Of a DNA stretch of 64,000 nt, positions 60,598-64,000 are shown piece by piece (position 1 is the first letter of the stretch; the number at the start of each line of letters is the position of its first letter). The stretch spans positions 248,001 to 312,000 of the forward strand of contig CAJWML010000002.1 of NCBI GenBank assembly GCA_913043285.1, read 5' to 3'. A program made the position numbers and the translations under genes. Source of the DNA: CAKZNE01 sp002695025. GTDB taxonomy: Bacteria > Bacteroidota > Bacteroidia > Flavobacteriales > Schleiferiaceae. The notes under the pieces were generated by a model. It was not told the origin of the DNA and made no database searches. It saw nothing but the letters and a program-made list of their open reading frames with translations.

Positions 60598-62088
60598 ATG
60601 AAAACAACCACCAAACTGATTCTTAGTGTATGCATTGGTCTGCTTACTTTTTCAGCGGGCCATGCCCAGCCTCCTTTTTTGGTGCAGGCACCGGATAGTT
60701 TTGCCACCCCCGTCCTGATTATTATTCCTGATAAAACGGTGGACTGGCGAACGCTTGATACCGGAACAACCGTAAAAGCTAACTTTTACTATGTGATGAA
60801 TAATACGGGTACTGTGCAGAGTATAGTATCCAATAATCAGCTGATACCGGAGCATGTAAAAGTTAGTGGCAAGCTGCACGTTCGTGGTGATGCTACATCT
60901 CAGGACCCCAAGAAACAATTTGAGGTATCTCTGCACAAAAAAACCAAGGGCAGCCACTTCCTGGGGATGGAAGATGGAGGTAAACACTGGGTATTCAATG
61001 ATTGCGGAGCCGTTGACGTTACCCTTATGCGGAACGTCCTCACCTTTATCACCCAAAATGGCATGGGGCAATATGCTCCGGCCTGGAAATGGTTTGAGGT
61101 GTTCTTTTGCGCAGACACTTCCTCCATTACCAATATGGCCGAAATATTGAATAATCATTACCGGGGGGTGTATTTACTGTTTGATAAGATCCGCTTTGAG
61201 AAGCATCGTGTAAGCGGGAAGTATCACAAAAAGGATCCGGGTGCCAGTGATGCGATCATTCAAATTAATCAGGCTGCCCGTGAAAAATACTATCCGCTTA
61301 GCTGGCATGTAGCCCCGGCCAGCCCTGCGGAAGTTTATGAACCCAAACTGGATGATCTTGGGGACACCTCTTCGGTATACACAGAAATTGACAACTGGTA
61401 TAGCGAGTGGGGTAAGCGCTCTGATGTTATATACCGGAATTATGTCCTCAATAGCGATACGGGGGTGCCGGACAGCCTTTTGAGAAAGCTGAGGACATGG
61501 TCGGATTACCAGTCCTTTGCCACGTATTTCCTGATCAATGAACTGGCTAAAGACCAGGATGGTTATCACAAGAGCACTTTCATGGTAAAGCGTGATACGG
61601 TATGTTATGCGGGTCCGCTTTGGGACAAGAACAAATCCTACGGTAATTTATTCAATAACCCGGATAGTACCTCTTTTTACAATACTCCGTCCGGTTGGTT
61701 GTATAAAGACGGAACCAAAACCAAGAACCCGGATGCTAACCAGTCACCCCAGTGGTGGAGTGCCATGTTACTGGACCCGGTGTTTTGTGATACGGTTTGG
61801 TCTCAATGGAGCCGTTATAAAACGACTTTACTGGATACCAATAGTATGAATAGCTTTATTGATGAACAGGTACGGTATTTAAGCATACCTACGTCCACGG
61901 CAAAAAACCTTGAATCCGCTTTACTGCGCAATAACGCATGCTGGCAAAATGGATCTAATCTTACACTGGCAAAGTACAATCAGCAGGTAAGCGAGTTGAA
62001 AAATTACCTGGCGGCACGGATCCTGTGGATGGATACGGCTCTTCCCAGGCTTTTAAAGAAGTCAGGTTTTTCAGTTCCACCTCACTAA
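60598..62088 (+). CDS. exported CotH-kinase-family protein
   Basis: 496 residues with a signal peptide (MKTTTKLILSVCIGLL...GHAQ). The CotH pattern follows: KLHVRGDATSQDPKKQFEVSL, FLGMEDGGKHWVFND, VTLMRNVLTF, WFEVFFCAD and HYRGVYLLFDKIRFEKHRV, then AGPLWDKNKSYGN near residue 338-350 (DxN-type metal site). CotH proteins are atypical secreted kinases, first known from spore coats; bacterial members are also found outside spore formers. Likely periplasmic or surface-located. It converges with the phosphoesterase gene downstream. Confidence 0.85.
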   Translation: MKTTTKLILSVCIGLLTFSAGHAQPPFLVQAPDSFATPVLIIIPDKTVDWRTLDTGTTVKANFYYVMNNTGTVQSIVSNNQLIPEHVKVSGKLHVRGDATSQDPKKQFEVSLHKKTKGSHFLGMEDGGKHWVFNDCGAVDVTLMRNVLTFITQNGMGQYAPAWKWFEVFFCADTSSITNMAEILNNHYRGVYLLFDKIRFEKHRVSGKYHKKDPGASDAIIQINQAAREKYYPLSWHVAPASPAEVYEPKLDDLGDTSSVYTEIDNWYSEWGKRSDVIYRNYVLNSDTGVPDSLLRKLRTWSDYQSFATYFLINELAKDQDGYHKSTFMVKRDTVCYAGPLWDKNKSYGNLFNNPDSTSFYNTPSGWLYKDGTKTKNPDANQSPQWWSAMLLDPVFCDTVWSQWSRYKTTLLDTNSMNSFIDEQVRYLSIPTSTAKNLESALLRNNACWQNGSNLTLAKYNQQVSELKNYLAARILWMDTALPRLLKKSGFSVPPH

Positions 62089-62095
62089 GGCCGGA

Positions 62096-62144
62096 GCGCA
62101 GGAGGATATATCCTTCTGCGCCCGCCCTAAAAGCTTAAGCTTTT
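62096..62144. terminator. hairpins between convergent genes
   Basis: Stem gcgcaggaggat / atccttctgcgc (62096-62107 with 62110-62121, one G-U pair) and the palindrome aaaagcttaagctttt (62129-62144), which overlaps the stop of the minus-strand gene. Probably a bidirectional end signal. The U tract is weak. Confidence 0.45.
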
Positions 62145-64000
62145 ATAAAAACATCTTCTTTGTTTAAAAGAATCACCAACAGGTAGTAAAAGGTAGTGCG
62201 GCTTTTATGCCGATTGGAAGTGCCCATTTTAGTACATACGGTTTCAATCACTTCATCCAGGTCAGGACTTGCCGGCATATTCAGCTTGCCCTCCAGGAAG
62301 TTCTTTTTTACCGTTTTCAGTTCCTCCGGATCGGAGCAGGCTACCAATGAGGCGTCCCGGTCATGTGTGGCGGGACCCAGGTATGTATGAATGGCATCGT
62401 ACAGATCAGGATTGTAAGCCACATCTATATTATTCAGTTCCCTTTGCAGCACTTCGTCAGGAGCTATAACGGCTTTGGGGAGTTTCATTTGGGGAGCTCT
62501 ACGTTTCAATGTAGCCAGTATCTTGCGGGAGAGCTCATTAAGGTCTTCCATGGTTTTTACGCTCTTAATACTCCCGTGGTACAGTTGATTCAGCAATGGA
62601 AGGGAGAAATTGTTGCGCCTGGCGGTATGTACCAGGTAACGGTGCATGATCATACTCTGCAACTCATTAGGTGGTTGAGACTTGTTTGGTTTGCAGGTAT
62701 TACTCAGTGGAGCGCTGATCTCTACATTGGTTCGGGCCTGGCCGGGTGAAAGGGTTATAACATCCGTAAAGGAAGAGGCATGAAGTACACGTGAACCCAA
62801 TAACCATTTTTCGCGATCTATACCAAAGTGGTCCAAAACAGTGGCCAATACCGAGCTATGGTCAAAAGGTATAGAGCCTTTTGCGCGGATTACGGTTTTT
62901 TCGTCAATGAGAGGAGAGACGAGTAGAAGAGGAACCCGTACCCCCAGTTTAGTGAAGGAAAAAGGCACTTCAAAATCATCCGGTGGTAGGGTGCCATCTG
63001 CAGGGTGATGCCAGGGGGCTACGGTATCCGGGGGTGTTACATGATCATAGGTGCCCCCGTGTTCATCAAAATTGATGATCAGCAGTGTTTTAGCCCAGGC
63101 TTCCGGGTTGGATTGTAAGGCAGTATACAATTCGTGAACAAACTGCTCACCACAGCCTACGTTGCCGGGCGGATGATAGTCATTACCGTTCCAGCCTATA
63201 CCGTGTTCTTTTAAATACCAAGCTGGCTCTATGAAACTGAATTTAGGTAAGCTACCGCTTTTCGCCTTGCTCATGAATGCTTCTATTCCGGCAAAATGAT
63301 GCGGGTATTTCGGAGTTCTGTGCAAAGGAATCCAGGTGGGATTGGACATGGTGGGCCAAAGCAGGTCTTCAGTAAAACAATATTCACCGGGTAGATTGGT
63401 TGGCCATTTATTACTGTAAAATATCATCCAGTCATCGGTAGAACCATGACCATTCTCTGACAAAACGTTCCATACGTTTCTGCCGGTAAAGTCGTAGGGC
63501 GTTAAAACACCTTCAACGGTCATCCAGTAGTTGTTGACCATTGCCGTTCTTTTAGAACCTATATCGTGATAGTTACCAATGGAATTACCGGTTAATGAAA
63601 AAGCGCGGTTGCAGTTGGTTTGGGTGGGAATAGAAGAGAAGTAGGCATCTGAAACGGCAAACTTTTTGGCGAGGTCGTTCAATACCGGTAATGAATCCGG
63701 GGTGTAGGCGGCCATGATCTCTTCTGGCTTTTTAGATCCAGTGGTGGCAAAATCATTGAAGAACCCACCCATTGGGTTACCGTTGGTGTTGGCGACCTGT
63801 ATTTGTACGTGTTGAAACTCTTCATGAGGGTCAACAGCAGGTATCTGCTGGCCTTGCTGTTTATTAATAGCGGTAGCTGGAAATTTAAAGCCGGAAGTAT
63901 CCCGGTTGAAATAATCACCGCTCTGCAGGCCATCAAAGGGTTTGTCAGAAGGAGGAATAAAGGTTTTGGGTGTATCATTTTGGTAGAGCCACCCCAGAAC
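62135..64000 (-). CDS. phosphoesterase, phospholipase C / acid phosphatase type (5' end outside window)
   Basis: At least 621 residues; the frame stays open to the last base, so the N-terminus is missing. Upstream of the first internal ATG the sequence still reads family-like (VLGWLYQNDTPKTFIPPSDK, AVDPHEEFQHVQIQV). Then PMGGFFNDF, YFSSIPTQTNCNRAF and LIINFDEHGGTYDHVTPP carry metal and active-site residues of the phosphoesterase family (PF04185: phosphocholine-specific phospholipase C, AcpA). The C-terminal 200 residues are helical and unassigned. Function: hydrolysis of phosphoesters outside the cytoplasm, as in relatives. Confidence 0.9.
   Translation of the reverse strand, partial: VLGWLYQNDTPKTFIPPSDKPFDGLQSGDYFNRDTSGFKFPATAINKQQGQQIPAVDPHEEFQHVQIQVANTNGNPMGGFFNDFATTGSKKPEEIMAAYTPDSLPVLNDLAKKFAVSDAYFSSIPTQTNCNRAFSLTGNSIGNYHDIGSKRTAMVNNYWMTVEGVLTPYDFTGRNVWNVLSENGHGSTDDWMIFYSNKWPTNLPGEYCFTEDLLWPTMSNPTWIPLHRTPKYPHHFAGIEAFMSKAKSGSLPKFSFIEPAWYLKEHGIGWNGNDYHPPGNVGCGEQFVHELYTALQSNPEAWAKTLLIINFDEHGGTYDHVTPPDTVAPWHHPADGTLPPDDFEVPFSFTKLGVRVPLLLVSPLIDEKTVIRAKGSIPFDHSSVLATVLDHFGIDREKWLLGSRVLHASSFTDVITLSPGQARTNVEISAPLSNTCKPNKSQPPNELQSMIMHRYLVHTARRNNFSLPLLNQLYHGSIKSVKTMEDLNELSRKILATLKRRAPQMKLPKAVIAPDEVLQRELNNIDVAYNPDLYDAIHTYLGPATHDRDASLVACSDPEELKTVKKNFLEGKLNMPASPDLDEVIETVCTKMGTSNRHKSRTTFYYLLVILLNKEDVFIKA

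Overview
The window comes from a member of the Bacteroidota. The evidence is a SusC/SusD pair, lipoprotein and secretion signals of the Bacteroidetes type, weak Shine-Dalgarno sites, promoter-like matches to TTTG-N19-TAnnTTTG, a DUF4407 protein, and scattered palindromic repeats of the 'tcatcctgag...tcgaagg' kind that are common in this phylum. Genus cannot be told from the sequence. No rRNA, tRNA or CRISPR array was seen.

Layout. (1) 0-14 kb: a secreted protein, a large protein with a nucleoside-phosphorylase-like C-terminus, then an arsenosugar-type cluster: CxxC carboxymuconolactone-decarboxylase-like protein, ArsS radical SAM enzyme, rSAM-associated glycosyltransferase, SusC, SusD, sodium:solute symporter and an atypical metallophosphoesterase. 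No ArsM methyltransferase is present in the window. (2) 14-26 kb: a DUF72 protein, two convergent very large proteins without signal peptides (one ends in a seven-repeat propeller, the other has a helical hairpin-like core and an SH3 domain), a berberine-bridge-type FAD oxidase flanked by decayed copies of its own 5' and 3' ends, and an outer-membrane-like protein.

(3) 26-43 kb: a defence island. The first operon (26.1-32.4 kb) has a single-TRD HsdS, a previously hidden 58-residue protein, an N6-adenine methylase, a TIGR02391/Ymh protein and a 1139-residue helicase that appears to carry a C-terminal PD-(D/E)XK nuclease. I do not recognise this arrangement as a named system. Convergent to it are a TPR protein and a small partner that share a 19-residue tag. 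Next come a classical type I restriction system (hsdR, a 1.2-kb repeat array holding a GIY-YIG relic, and an hsdM-hsdS fusion with AT-rich recognition domains) and an Mrr-like endonuclease.

(4) 43-52.7 kb: a tightly packed minus-strand operon that encodes a complete ubiquitin-like conjugation set: a Ubl protein, an E2-like protein, an E1-like ThiF protein with a zinc finger, and a membrane-anchored JAB/JAMM peptidase. It also encodes a membrane vWA protein, two proteins sharing an identical C-x2-C-x17-C-x4-C module (one fused to Ig-like repeats), a DUF4407 membrane protein and small membrane proteins. This is the strongest candidate for an under-described system: the conjugation machinery looks wired to the inner membrane.

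(5) 52.8-64 kb: a LodB-like flavoprotein and a LodA/GoxA-like CTQ-dependent oxidase, a double-AraC regulator broken at an A9 tract, four unrecognised proteins (two with papain-like signatures), a relic of the lodA 5' end, a CotH-kinase-family exported protein and a phospholipase C/acid-phosphatase-type phosphoesterase cut by the window edge.
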